This document shows, piece by piece, positions 48,656 to 59,582 of a stretch of DNA of 64,000 bases. A model generated the notes under the pieces. That model ran no database searches. It was not told the DNA's origin and saw only the letters and a program-made list of their open reading frames with translations. The translations under genes were made by a program, and so were the position numbers. Within the stretch, counting starts at the first letter, position 1. Each line of letters begins with the position of its first letter. Source of the stretch: Theristus sp. LFF4_11 (lineage: Eukaryota > Nematoda > Chromadorea > Monhysterida > Xyalidae); NCBI GenBank assembly GCA_030248135.1, contig JASANC010000124.1:173596-237595 (forward strand). Reading direction: 5' to 3'.

Positions 48656-49305
48656 CGTGAACAGGGGAGCGCTTGCTTGTTACTCAATCGACTACATCAG
48701 AAATCATGTATGTATTGTGTAATTTATTCGGGTCTGAAATAAAAAAATCAATGAAACAAAGTGCATCAAAAATAAAATAATCTGAATTGATTAACTCATT
48801 CTCTGGTTTTGTTCTGTGTGGTTTTTGGCTTTTCGGGGACACATTTTTAACTTTTTCTGCGTTTCTGAAAGCTACAATGAGCCCATTGCAAATGTTACAC
48901 AAGCAGCCGTGCCAGTTTACCGCTTTCGCAGTAATCGCAGTGTGCGATCAATGAAAATGCCAAAACAACAGCGTTGCTGAGTGGCAGCCGCTTTTGATAA
49001 CTGCGTTTTACACCTTAAAGCGTGCATATAGACGTTAGTCTTTAAGATTGTGGCTTCAACTGAAACTATTTAACTGAAATATTCACTGGACTGATTTTTG
49101 TTCGAAACAAACATTTGGGAAAACTGAATGAAGGCCACAAAAACTCATGGCACCGAAGTGAAAGGAGCAGGGCAATGAATGGCATTATATAACCTTGAAC
49201 CATGCATGTTTTCTCAGTTTGCTCTTTCGTACTCGGTTTCCCAGTGAACGTTGATGCTGTTTGCTCGTGACACACTTGCACACACGCAATCGCAACACAG
49301 TCATC
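48656..49305. promoter_or_regulatory. Divergent intergenic region
   Basis: These 650 bp separate the starts of the minus-strand membrane protein and the plus-strand EGF-like gene, so both promoters are expected here. No specific element was identified. Confidence 0.35.
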
Positions 49306-49730
49306 ATGCACCGCAATGCCATTGTTGTGATCACGATTGTAATCGCTCATCGTTTACTGTTTTCTGTTGCGCAGCGCACTCGCACGAAGCGTCCTGTGAA
49401 CGAATCACTTTCAAGCAGTCGTCCCTGTCGCCCGGATGTCTGCCAGCACTCGGGCGTCTGTTACACAACGACAGGGCACCGGCGGTCATTTGTGTGTGTC
49501 TGCCAACCGTGCTACTACGGTACACCTCGTTCACTGACGTATTGTTGCGAGTGTTTTCGACCTCGTCTCGTGGCCGTGTTGCAGGTGATCTGTGTGAGTC
49601 CTACGTGGTGCAGTGCCTGAAGACAGCAGAGCAGCACGCCGTGTCAGACTACTGGAACTGGAGAATGTGCCTGTTCGTTGGCGTCGTCGTGCTTGTCATT
49701 ATTGGTTGGTGGCAAATTGGGTTACACTAA
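49306..49730 (+). CDS. 119-aa membrane-anchored EGF-like protein
   Basis: Two exons (49306-49519, 49585-49730) are joined over a 65-nt intron that interrupts the EGF domain after CYYG. A signal peptide (IVVITIVIAHRLLF) is followed by a dibasic site RTKR at residues 26-29, which looks like a proprotein-convertase site. The EGF-like module has six cysteines at 41, 46, 52, 64, 66 and 75 with spacing 4-5-11-1-8, and GDLC at the end. C5-x8-C6 is the spacing of EGF-type ligands; an extra Cys (69) lies between them. A single transmembrane helix (MCLFVGVVVLVIIG) ends the protein with almost no cytosolic tail. The layout is that of a minimal EGF-ligand precursor, but receptor binding is inference. Confidence 0.75.
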
Positions 49731-50055
49731 CTGAAATGTAGTTGAACTCAATCAAATGACGAATGCGAACGCACACTGTTTTGTGCAAAATGACAGCACT
49801 ATTCACAATGACGGCATGTTTGCGTCAGCGACGGCGGAGACAGGCGGCACAAAACAAACAAACAAACGAACGTGTCACACCGAGGGCATGCACGCGGACA
49901 CTCACAGAGACATGCACATGCGTGCGGGCACAGCAGTACGACCAGGAAACACGGAAGCCTGTTATAGTACGCGCATTTCAATTTGTAAATCAGTGATACC
50001 ATTCCAAATTGGCATAAAGCTGCACATGTTTCAGTGCGACACGGCAGCCTCTCCA

Positions 50056-51190
50056 ATGAATGTTACGATCGAAGCGGGCCTGCCTTCGACCGGCACGTAC
50101 AGTGGCAGTTTCAGTCGCGAACGCTCAACGGACGGCACCCCCGATAACGCTGCTGACACTGCTGAGTCGATTTGTGAGTGAAAACATTTCTGTTATAGAA
50201 AAACTGTTGCTGTCCGTTGTCTCTCGAGAACACACAAATCACATCACCCATGGCATTTTTGCAGCGAGTTGTTCAACAATGATGGTGAGTGCTGCGAGCG
50301 ACGTGCGGTCGCTGTCAATTGACGAGTGCTCAGCAACGTCAGCAACGAGCTACGCATCAGTGCCGCAGTCTGTCACGCAAGGCGACGCCGACAGCCAGCA
50401 GCAGCGTCCACTGAGCGACCATCTTGGCAAGTGCTGTTTCGGCACCGTTTAATCACGCTCAACACACTTGCATTGTTTTGGTAGCCAGAAAACTCAAAAG
50501 ACGCGACGCACAGTTGCCATCAAAAAGGAATACTCAATAACATATCCAACCAGCTGATTGGTTGGTGATCATGACGCATGAATACTGTGCAAACCAAACT
50601 CCGCCTCTTCACAGTAATGCCTGCACGGAATTCATGCATCACGTGACCACCAACCAATCAGCCAGTTGGCTATGTTATAGAGTTGTACTGCAGCAAACCA
50701 ACAACACTTAACGAAAACCGTGAAAAACCCCGCTTGCGTCTGGAGCAATGTCACATCAGTTGTGTGGTCGATTATTTGTTTCAATGACTGTGCAGCTTTC
50801 TCATTCAGAGAGCAATGATGGTGTGCCCCCAGAAAACATGAATGCGTCCATGAATGCAGCATCAGCCAGCAGCAGCGCAGCGTACACTCCGGCGGTGTCG
50901 AACACTGTCAACGTGGCAGGTCGGTGGCGCTCAGCACAGTTTCAAGTTTGCATTGAAACACTCTGATGATCATGATTGCAAAGTTTCTGCGACGTTCTTC
51001 AGCGGGTGCTGATTCCTGCACGGCGATTGAGATTGAAGGGACGAGTGAGGGTGAGCGTGCCGTGTGCGATGTCACTGTGGCTGTGGCCAGCAGCAGCCCG
51101 CTTGCTGACGCTGCACCGGCCCTGGAGGCACACACACCACCGGAGTCTGCCAGGAGCTCTATGAAAGACGACCAAAACGAGATAAGCTAA
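50056..51190 (+). CDS. Ser/Ala-rich acidic protein, unknown function
   Basis: Four exons (50056-50173, 50265-50426, 50809-50919, 51003-51190) have all introns in phase 1 and give 192 residues. The second intron has a GC donor (CTTG/GCAAGT) and contains a MITE (50531-50695). The sequence is low complexity (SASSSAAYTP, VASSSPLADAAPALEA) with a few cysteines and no signal peptide or helix at the chosen start. The start is the first Met of an open segment and could be wrong if an upstream exon exists. The gene converges on the two-domain three-finger gene. I do not recognise it. Confidence 0.55.
50531..50695. mobile_element. ~160-bp MITE, Tc1/mariner-like ends (copy 3)
   Basis: CAGCTGATTGGTTGGTGATC near the left end and ACCACCAACCAATCAGCCAG near the right end are inverted, with TATAGAGTTGTACTGCA at the terminus. 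It is related to 9393-9553 and 45951-46108 and more diverged at the left tip. It lies inside an intron. Confidence 0.68.
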
Positions 51191-51598
51191 AATTTTACAA
51201 GCAGAAAAAATTGAGAATTTTGATTAGGTTTCTGTTCAGCTTTGTCTCTTCTACTCTCCTTTTGATTGTGATCTACGTACAGAGTTAACAAGGTTACTGT
51301 ATATGGTTTGTTGTCGGGGTGTCGGATTTTTCATACCAACAACGAAAGGCACTGATTTACCCACAATATTCTTTACCCATACTTTTCTGGAACTTAAACA
51401 AAATCACAGAACTGCTAGTCACAATAAAATGAAGTGAAAGTCTGATTTCAGTTCTTCAAAATTCCGATTTTATCAGTTCTAAATGCGAAACGCAAAAAAA
51501 CGACAAGCAGAAACGTTAACAGAAATACACTTAAAGATTTTGTTCATTTTGAACGTTTATTTTGAATGTTCCTCTTTGCGTACCAGAAAGCGTGAACC

Positions 51599-53742
51599 TC
51601 AGGGGCAAGTGAGCACAATGTGGAACATGACCGTTATGCAGTGAACAGAGCAAGCGAGCAGCGTTGTGTAGAGGGCGCTGAGCTGCATGCGCACGGTGGC
51701 AGCAGCTGCACTGGTCACTTCGTTGACCACCAGGAACGTCTGGTAGTAGCGCTCGATCTGGTCGAGGCCGAGCTTGTTGCAGCGGTGCTCGTAGCAGGAG
51801 CACACGAGCTTGCCGGAGTCGGCGTGCAGGCTGCACTGGAAGTGCTCGCCGATGGACACGTCCGGCTGCAGGCTCGCGTCGTCGTACCTGGCCAGCCGTG
51901 AGTTCGCAGTGATCGGCACGCAACGGAAATCCGTGAACATCAACTCGCGCTTGTATTCCACCATCAGAGAACGATTGGTCGCCAATATGGCGGCGTACGT
52001 GGCGTTAGGCGGCTGATATGTCACCTGAAATCGAAAGACGCTCCCATGAGAACAACAACATTCCCCACACGCTGAAAAAATTCACCGAGTCCGAATCCGA
52101 GCCCAAGTCCGAATTTTGAAAAATAAGCAAGTGACCAATTCTCAGCAAAAGACTCACCGTAAGAAACTTGAAAATTTGTACTCGGACTCGGACACGAAAA
52201 ATTTGTTTGGCATATATCTATACATGTACAGGGTGAGCAAAAAAGGGGTTCCAACTTTAAAATGCTTTCACTGGCTTAATTTTTCGAGCTGAAAATTGAA
52301 ACACTATTAGAACACTTTGGGATGTTTTTTTCTGGTCAATTTTTTTCAAGGTGTAAAGCCCTTATCACTCACTACAGCAGAATAGCTGGAAAACATGAAA
52401 AAATGACATATGTTGTAAAATGCAGAAGGTCGAGTTAGCTGAAACAAATACCAAATACCAAGTGACCACCCCAGTTTGAGTGTGCTTGAGCGGATCAGTT
52501 CAGAGCACATGCGAATTTATCTTTTCAAATGAAAACTGATTTTTTCTTTTTTTAATTCACACAATTTGCCCCTTTGATTTTTTTTCACCATAGCAGACTG
52601 ATTGTTTTCTGCAGTGAAAATGCAATTCCATTTTTGTTTTTTTTGTGTCAAAAATTGCTGCTTTTTTAAAAATTACACTGTAACAGCAAACTGAAACCTG
52701 TAAACAAACAAAAATATAGATCAAAAAGCACCTCTCGAAATGTTCTGACAGTGTTTTAAATTTTAAGCCATAATGTTTCAGCACAAGCCAGTGAGATCAT
52801 TTTGAAGTTGAAACCGTTCTTTGGCTCACCCTGTGTATTCGAATCGACTCATTGATAATCTGCTGCTGTGCGCACATAGTCAAACTGTAAAACATGTGCA
52901 GATTGAACAGTCTGGCATTTGAATGTGGCGCGTTGATTGGCTGCATATAGAACAACATTGACTAATCAGTGAGCCCAATATTCAGAATCAGCAGGATAAA
53001 TGGAATCTGAAGGTTCAGCAGCGACCTGGCAAGCTTGGCAGCCGGTGATTGTCTGGCCAAGTCTGCAGCTCAGCTGTACGCAGCACGTGAACTCAGTGAT
53101 CAGCTGAGTCAGCGTGCTCTCTGGGATTTGTCCAATGTTGCAGTGGTCATCGAGACAGAGACAGCGGTAATGCGTCTCAAAGTGCACGCGCACAATCCTG
53201 CATTTGTAGCGATCCAATGAAAACTCCGTGTGCACGTCCGCCGCGTCCGCGCACTCGTGATTCGCCGACAACGACTTCGTTAGCGTCTCGTTGAACACCA
53301 GTGTCACCTGCGAGACGAGCTCAAAAGGTTTGAGCGTTCAAAGCAATTCAAAGAGGCATGCATGGGACAACAGGACCAGAACTGAACGAGTGCTGCTGTC
53401 TTGGTTGTACGCAGTGAAAATCGATCTTGACCAAGTCGTTCTTTAGTTGCTTCGATACTCCTTGAAAACTTTGCACAACCGCAGTTCACAGGCTGCTGGG
53501 GGTCAGGTGAACGTATTTCTGGTGAGAAAAATTCTTTTCAACGTTACCAGGCATCCGTAGGCGCAGGCGTGCGATTTGGCGCAGACGGAGTTTGAGCAGC
53601 ATTTGTAGCGTCCTGCGGGCGTGCTGGAGGCAAGCGACGTGCTCGTGCTGCTGTTGTCCGCAGTTTCGGCGTGCACCAGCGACACAGAGGAGACGCTGAG
53701 TAGGAGCAAACGAAGCACACGGGACACCAACGTGCAGTCCAT
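51599..53742 (-). CDS. Two-domain three-finger-like membrane protein
   Basis: Three phase-0 exons (53742-53548, 53307-53026, 52024-51599) give 300 residues. Exon 1 encodes a signal peptide (VLRLLLLSVSSVSLVHA), a Ser/Thr spacer and KCCSNSVCAKSHACAYGC. Exon 2 starts VTLVFNE, contains YRCLCLDDHCN, then restarts the pattern with CCVQLSC and GCQACQ. Exon 3 starts VTYQPPN, contains LVCSCYEHRCN, and ends in a hydrophobic segment (LACSVHCITVMFHIVL). Each domain is CC-x4-C ... GC/CQ, V-T, C ... CxC-x4-CN. That fits a Ly6/uPAR or receptor-ectodomain-like three-finger module, and the intron position inside each module is the same in the paralog at 43593-44579. Several NxS/T sites are present. The fold is inferred from cysteine order. 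Confidence 0.7.
52229..52835. mobile_element. ~0.6-kb mariner-like element in an intron
   Basis: The left end TA-CAGGGTGAGCAAAAAAGGG, TTCCAACTTTAAAATGC and TTTCACTGGCTT are inverted at the right (AAGCCAGTGAGATCATTTTG, TTTGGCTCACCCTGTGTA). TA-bounded CAGGGTG ends suggest the Tc1/mariner/IS630 group. It is non-coding. Relatives are the end at 27178 and the inner element near 18245. Confidence 0.75.
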
Positions 53743-55440
53743 CGCTCACAGCACACAATGCACCACATTCACCGACATCGGCACTCGCATATGCTCCAAT
53801 TTACTGGCACAAGTTTATAGCATTTTGTTGCACTTTTGTAGCTTCTTGTGAGCTGCACAAAGTGATCGTGGCTGCAGATGAGGTCGTAAACAAAGTTACC
53901 GTGGCTGGTACCAAAAGATCATAAAGACAATTATTATTCATCAGACAATCGCCTTCAATCATAAAGCTCCAAAGGATAATCAAATGAGAGCGTAGTGAAT
54001 ATCGATAAACAGGCAAAATGCGTCATTGACACAAAAACATTGCGCAACAGTTTGTGCGAATTACCCTCTAATTTTCCCGAATAAAAAAAAATTTTGTTGG
54101 TAACGACTCTAAACAAAAACAGCAAATAAAGTTATCATACTTTATTTAGTTTGTGCAGCAACAATGAAAAAGAACGTGGCCATGCGCTGCCGCACGTTTC
54201 ATGAGGCGAAAAATGGGCATGCATTTGGACTAGTTGAGGTGTGAAACGGGGGCCGAATGAAAACCTTTGGGACCAGGCTTGCTGCTAATAAGCTGGTATT
54301 TGCAGCTGCTACTGACATCAACATCAGCTTTTGGCTTATTACCCAGCCGTCTAACACACAATGTACGTTGTCCGATGTTTGAGTTCGCAGAACGGTGTGC
54401 TCGTAACATTTTTCCCCGTGGGTTCCATGAAGTTCCGCGCAAGACGCTAATGCAAAGCGAACACAAACAGTCTATGCAATGTTTTGGTCAGTTGTTGGAT
54501 ATGGAAGACCGGTGGGTAGCCAACGTCCAATAAATAATACAATAGTACAATGTTGGATAGTCCAAAAACTTACCTAACCACCGGAAAGTTTGTATAAGGT
54601 TCCTCCCACTTATAAGACTCCGACCAAACAGTGGGCGGAGTGTCACATGGCGGGAAACCAAAAAATTCAAAATTTTGACTTGGTCAAAATCTTACTCACG
54701 TTTATAAGGTCGGACCCTTTCATAAGGTGTTCTTTGTTTTACTTCATTTTTTTGTTGCGGAAATCATTCGACACGTTTTTGAAGTGCGATGAAAGCCAAA
54801 CAGGCTTGAAATACTGACTTTTTAGCAAAAAAGTCTTGGAAAAAGTGCAGAAAAAGGGCGACGTCGTTGGAGAAGATCGATCCAGAGGTAACGTCGTCTC
54901 GCCTTTATTATGGTTACAATGCCACAGTAAAATAGGAATTAACTGAGGAAATATATTTGAATAGCAAATCACAACTTATGAACACGAAAAACAGAAACAC
55001 AGCGACGCCGGCGACAACTGTCGCGGAAATCCGCGAGATTTGTGTTGGCAACTTGTGCATTACCAGTGTCAGTGTAGCACGCGTGTGCGCGTCATGCGTC
55101 TGTGCGCACATTCAGCTGAGCTATTTTACTTACAAGCATGTTTTGTCTGCTGTTGTTGTTTGCCAGGATAGAATTATGTGCCATAGAAAATTATGTGAAA
55201 GCTTCAGCTGCGTTGAAAGGTTGTATTGGAGCGTTTATGTTGTGTCTGTCTGTCTAAGTTTGAACAATCTGAGAATTCCAATGAAAAGAAATTGAATTGA
55301 TTGTCATAAAATAAAATAATTTGTATAATAAAGAAGAAGGAAGACAACAACAACGATGACGACGTCGTCGGCGACAAATGGAGCGGGGCACAGGGAGCGG
55401 TGAAACATTTGATGGTGGGCTGACAGCTGAAACGGTGATG
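53743..55440. other. Gene-free or unresolved stretch
   Basis: No supported gene was found. Opposite frames at 54230-54533 and a hydrophobic reverse frame at 54914-55111 (VVAGVAVFLFFVFISC) were considered but have no clear splice context or start. Confidence 0.4.
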
Positions 55441-55469
55441 TTGAACCTCAAGATTGCGCCCTGTGTCTA

Positions 55470-55643
55470 ATGAGAGTCATCATCAACGAATGTTTTCGTA
55501 AAACGGCCGACTCACGTGGTCGCTGCTGGGTGCCCAACACAGAATCGTGCTATTCGCGATGCAGTCACATCGCATGCAGTCCGAAAAATTCAAGCTGCTC
55601 AATTTTTTGTGATAATGTTCGAAGAATGGTTGACCCTTTTTAA
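55470..55643 (+). CDS. Short Cys-rich peptide ORF or exon
   Basis: A 57-codon frame contains seven cysteines at residues 8, 19, 27, 31, 36, 43 and 47 (RCWVP, SCYSRC, CSIFCDN). The open frame extends upstream with two more cysteines (DCALC) to a possible acceptor CTCAAG at about 55452, so it may be the last exon of a secreted cysteine-rich protein. No signal peptide exon was found. No known family was recognised, and function should not be inferred from cysteine content. Confidence 0.35.
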   Translation: MRVIINECFRKTADSRGRCWVPNTESCYSRCSHIACSPKNSSCSIFCDNVRRMVDPF

Positions 55644-57423
55644 AGTGCGGATGGTGTCAATGACGAACGTTTTGTCAATGTATCCGAGGATTTCTCTTAG
55701 CTCAGATTCAAGTGACTGGCATTAAGGAAACAGAGCGGCAAACGCCGAACGGAAGCAAGGTGCACTTTGCAGTGTATAGTTGCGTTCGAGTTCTCAATAT
55801 TTAGATTAAACCGGATTAAACACACCCAAATGCCCCAGTATACGGCGCTGTTAGTCTTTTGATAAATTTTTCACCGCCACTATAAAGTTTTCATCAACGT
55901 TTTATCGTTGATAAAGTTGAAAATATAGAAAGTCGAGTTTTAGCTGCTTTGTGGCCGCCGCCGCATCTGGACGCCCGTTGCTTATTGCATCAACTTCTGC
56001 TGCTCATTGATCTTTATTGCTGCAAAGCCAGCAGCAAACTAGCCATAAAGACTATAATAATTGTTGCAATGTTTTTACGATTTGAAAAGCTGCCTGCTTG
56101 TCAAGATGTTTCTGTCGTCACACAAACAACAATATTTGAGGCGAAGCCATCGCAAGGCAAAAGCGCAAGACATCGATGTCATAGGTTATTTGGAATACGC
56201 TGCAATAAGCGTACACGCCACTGAACACTAAAATCAGAATATTTTTCAAATTCTGAAACCAAGACGTTAAAAATATGAATTACAGATTTTCCTAAATTAC
56301 GCATTTACATGTAAAATGTGAGAATAAATGAAAAGAATAAAACCAGAAGCATCTTCAGATCTACAGTGTGCTGGAATTGGCTTGGTGAGATATAAACGTA
56401 ATCCAAAATCTAACTACACCATGCCATGTACAGTATATGGCTGAATAAGTAAGCCAGGCCTTGTGTTCTCCATCAAGGCGGGACTGAGAGTTGTCTTTTT
56501 CAAGAATACCAAGATAATTCCCAATCGTGCAAGGGAGAAAAAATAAACTGAATAGCACGAAGAATCATTTAGCTTAAAAACACCTCAAATGTGACACACA
56601 ACTGAGTTTCTGAACGTCTTTTTCATTCAAATTTCGCGCGCTCCTTGCGCCCTGATTAATCGGCCAGTCCTTACAGTGTGCGTGATGCTGCTCAGCTAGA
56701 GTTCAACGTCAGATTGCATGCACTTGAAAGTGTTCCCTCGATCGTTCGGCACGGTGCGTTGACATGCAACATGGGAGTCGCACTGATATCAAAATCACGA
56801 AGTACACCGACGCCAAAACTGCATTTTGTGCAAAAAACTAATTGAACTTAAGATGCCGACAAAACTGATGCAAAACAGAGATTGTCACATCATATGTACA
56901 AGCAGCGCCTTTCCAATAAACTTCATTAGATTTAGCTTTACGCAGAGCATTCAATGAAAAAGTTTCAGTTGCTTTGCTTTGCAGCTATACACAGCAAAAA
57001 ATGGACCTCACTGAGCATAGTTACTCTGTCAGAGAAACAGGCACATCGAGTTCATGGAAAATGCCGTAAGACCATCCAGATGAACCAAAAACTGACAGAC
57101 TGCGACTCGAAGAGACAAACACTAACAGCTGTGGTGCTGGGTTCACTGAATTTTTATTAAAACCGCTACATTTTTTGGGTATTTAGAAAATGACTACTAA
57201 ATTGTCATTTTTAAATATGGTTATGCCAAATAATCAGGAGTGTTGATTTGAATAATGAAAGGTAAGAGACGGCAAGCCAAATTGACAGTTGATGGCAGCA
57301 CAGGTCTCGAGAGATGATAAATTCAAGCCGTTTGCAAAAATGACAAGCCTTTCTATTTCGCTGTGATTCTCTGTTTCAAACAGGAAAACGTCCGATGGTG
57401 ATGATTGTCACTGACGGTGGTGC
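55644..57423. other. Gene-free stretch with one dispersed repeat
   Basis: Apart from the repeat at 56355-56657, no exon-like GC-rich segment with splice sites was seen. The frames at 55949-56224 and 56954-57160 have no recognisable domain. Confidence 0.4.
56355..56657 (-). repeat. Dispersed repeat, inverted partner of 42083-42400
   Basis: In reverse orientation it matches the copy in the calmodulin-like gene's intron (CAAGGAGCGCGCGA, TTCGTGCTATTCAGTTTATT, TTCTCCCTTGCACGA, AGTCCCGCCTTGATGG). It is non-coding. Confidence 0.65.
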
Positions 57424-58033
57424 ATGACTGTGTGTCAACTGGCAGTTCTTCTTTTTTTGTCACTGAATCGCACGGGAGACATTAATAATAAAATTCAATG
57501 TGTTCCCCGTGCTCTGGGGCGTGTCCAGAGACGAAAGACTTCTTTGTTTGTTCTGCTATCGAACGCACTTTCTGTTACTGTGTTAACCGTATATGAAACA
57601 CAAAAAGCTCAATTTAAAGAAACCGTTTTTAAAAAAATCGAAACAAACAAATGTTATCTGGAACCAAAAAGTGCTGGTCAAAAGTGGATAATTAATTGTT
57701 CAGCACAAAATAAGCAATGAAAATATCAAGTCTGGACTGTTGATTGGTTGATTACGTTTGCAGCGCTGATCAGGACAATGAATCAGCGGAGTGGCACAGA
57801 TGTCTCGGAGTGTTTGGTGATTGTGTTGCAGTCTGTTGCACTGGCGCACACAGCGCTTGCGGTCATAAGAGCACGGATCGAATGCAGGCAATACGCGCAG
57901 ACAGCGAACACGCACGGGAACACGGACGCTTGCACACACGCAAGACCAGCGGTGGCTGTGTCACAGCTGGTGTTCGCTGCAGCGGACACGTCGGCAATCG
58001 AGGTGTTCTTCAGAAGCATTTACCGCATCACTT
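57424..58033 (+). CDS. Possible secreted-protein gene fragment (frame uncertain)
   Basis: A signal-peptide-like start (MTVCQLAVLLFLSLNRTG) at 57424 precedes a GC-rich exon-like block that begins after GTTTGCAG at about 57763. Two frames stay open through that block. One gives a helical, Ala-rich segment ending at 58033; the other gives a Cys-rich segment (RCLGVFGDC, VCCTGAHSACG) ending at 58085. I could not identify the donor joining the two parts or decide the frame. It is probably a real gene, product unknown. Confidence 0.3.
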
Positions 58034-58555
58034 GATTTTGTGTTCGTTGTTCCGAAAGGGATGGTCATTACCACCAATCAAATGATGTGGTCAATGAACG
58101 TGAATAGCACAGTGGCACCAGCATCGCCGTTGCATGCAGGCTGACGTGTGTGCCGTGAGCAGCAATCACTGTTGCTGGCAAGGTGGCTGCAAGCAGCTGC
58201 AACGTGCAAACAATGCAACAACTGAGACCATGTACTGACGGCTGTTTGCACTGGCACTGAAACACTTGAAAATTGAGTGCATATTTTTTACTGAACGTGT
58301 CGTTCGTAGTAACATGCATTTGCACGTTCAGATATGAAAAATTTTAACGTCAAATTTTGCTTTGTGGACTGCGGACTGACACCGCGGGTGCTGGACACTG
58401 TTTTTGTGGTTTCGCCCGGTCACGGATCCATTCAACATTACCCCGCATAGATAATACTGGTTTACTTCGACTGAACATTTTTTGCGGAAACACTAAAAAG
58501 CCATCAGGTATTCTAGGCTATTTCGCAAAGAGGCTGAAAAAAATCGAATCCCAAA

Positions 58556-58756
58556 ATGGTCAGCGAGCAAACTAAATTGAACTGCAAGACATGCTGTGCG
58601 ATGTGCGTGTTCTTGTGCGGTGACTGCGACGATGACGAGCACGAGGGCCAGCGATGGCACGCACAGCTCGCGGCAACACACGACCGTCAGCGGGTGCGCC
58701 AACCGTCGATGCTGCGCACAACTGTTCCAAACGAGTCGATAGTCGCCTTTTTCTAA
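58556..58756 (+). CDS. Small Cys-cluster ORF, unrecognised
   Basis: A 66-codon frame has a Cys cluster (NCKTCCAMCVFLCGDC) followed by an acidic run and a polar tail. It sits in a local GC-rich patch like the exons of this window. The opposite strand is also open here and gives a hydrophobic segment (LALVLVIVAV), so the strand is uncertain. No splice context was established. Confidence 0.2.
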   Translation: MVSEQTKLNCKTCCAMCVFLCGDCDDDEHEGQRWHAQLAATHDRQRVRQPSMLRTTVPNESIVAFF

Positions 58757-58910
58757 GCTTTTTATAGCATCGTTCATAATGGTTATGCTCGAAAACCATA
58801 AAATTCAAACGAAGTATATTGAACAGCGACCATGTCCAATTTCGATACAATCTCAAGCAGAATTTTACCGTGATTACAAAATGAAATGAATGCAATCACA
58901 ACGCACACAA

Positions 58911-59582
58911 TCACGGCTGCGCGTGCCCGCCTGTGTTGGCACGACTGTTGCAAGTGGCAAACCGCTCGGGTGGCGAGCAAATGTCAGCCACCAGTTTGTT
59001 GTCAACGAACAGCTTCGACTTGTTCCACCTAATTTTCTTTCTCCGGCCGTTTTCACTGGTGCTTTGCACGAATTTGCGAACGGCATCACGTTTCGCCAAT
59101 GGTGTGTCTTTCGTGATTCTGAGCTGCATATTGCCAGCTGAGTGCTCTTGTGCGTTGCGCATGAACGAATGGAAAACTCGATCGGCAACTTTCTGGCTGG
59201 TGAACTTCGCCACAATCGGACGGCATCTGACGTTGTCTGGTTTGCCCAGTCTGTAAGCAGCATCGATCGTGTCCACGTCAACCACAAAGTCGCAAAATGC
59301 TGAACAGAGTTGCGTCAGTTGATGTTCCACGTTTAAACAGTTGTCGTCTGAGTCTGGCACACCGTGGAACACAAGATTCTTGCGTGTCGTTTCACTTTCA
59401 AGCTGCAGGATTCGTCGTTTCAGCGCTGCGTTTTCTTGGTGCAGCTGAGCGATGTGCTTGAACGTGCGTTCGTTGAGCACGCAGAGCGCCTGGTTCAACG
59501 AGTGAATGCTGCTGCTCAATGGAGTCAACTGCTCGCACAAAATGCTGGCGATGTTGTTCAGGTCACTTTTGGACAAACCCAT
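58911..59582 (-). CDS. Solo LINE ORF1-like protein (L1-type coiled coil plus RRM-like)
   Basis: A single open frame gives 223 residues from the Met at 59582; the frame is open further upstream to 59756. A Leu-rich helix with ALKRRILQLESETTRKNLVF, then HGVPDSDD, AAYRLGKPD, CRPIVAKF and KLFVDNKL, follow the order of the coiled-coil, RRM-like and C-terminal domains of ORF1 proteins of L1-like and other non-LTR retrotransposons. These proteins bind RNA. No reverse transcriptase or endonuclease follows downstream (58910 to 57700), and no poly-A tail or target duplication was identified. The frame has no stops, so it is either a recent truncated insertion or a host-adopted gene. A GTGAGT...TTTTCAG pair in the upstream extension (73 nt) would shift frame and is not used. 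Confidence 0.65.
   Translation of the reverse strand: MGLSKSDLNNIASILCEQLTPLSSSIHSLNQALCVLNERTFKHIAQLHQENAALKRRILQLESETTRKNLVFHGVPDSDDNCLNVEHQLTQLCSAFCDFVVDVDTIDAAYRLGKPDNVRCRPIVAKFTSQKVADRVFHSFMRNAQEHSAGNMQLRITKDTPLAKRDAVRKFVQSTSENGRRKKIRWNKSKLFVDNKLVADICSPPERFATCNSRANTGGHAQP

Noticed and set aside
51531..51923. Arg-rich reverse frame overlapping the three-finger gene
   Set aside because: It is a shadow frame of the Cys-rich exon 52024-51599, which has the correct splice phase and motif.
54230..54533. Hydrophobic-start ORF (MGPGLLLISWYLQLLLTSTS)
   Set aside because: It resembles a signal peptide but has no cysteine or domain pattern, no splice context, and an equally open opposite strand.
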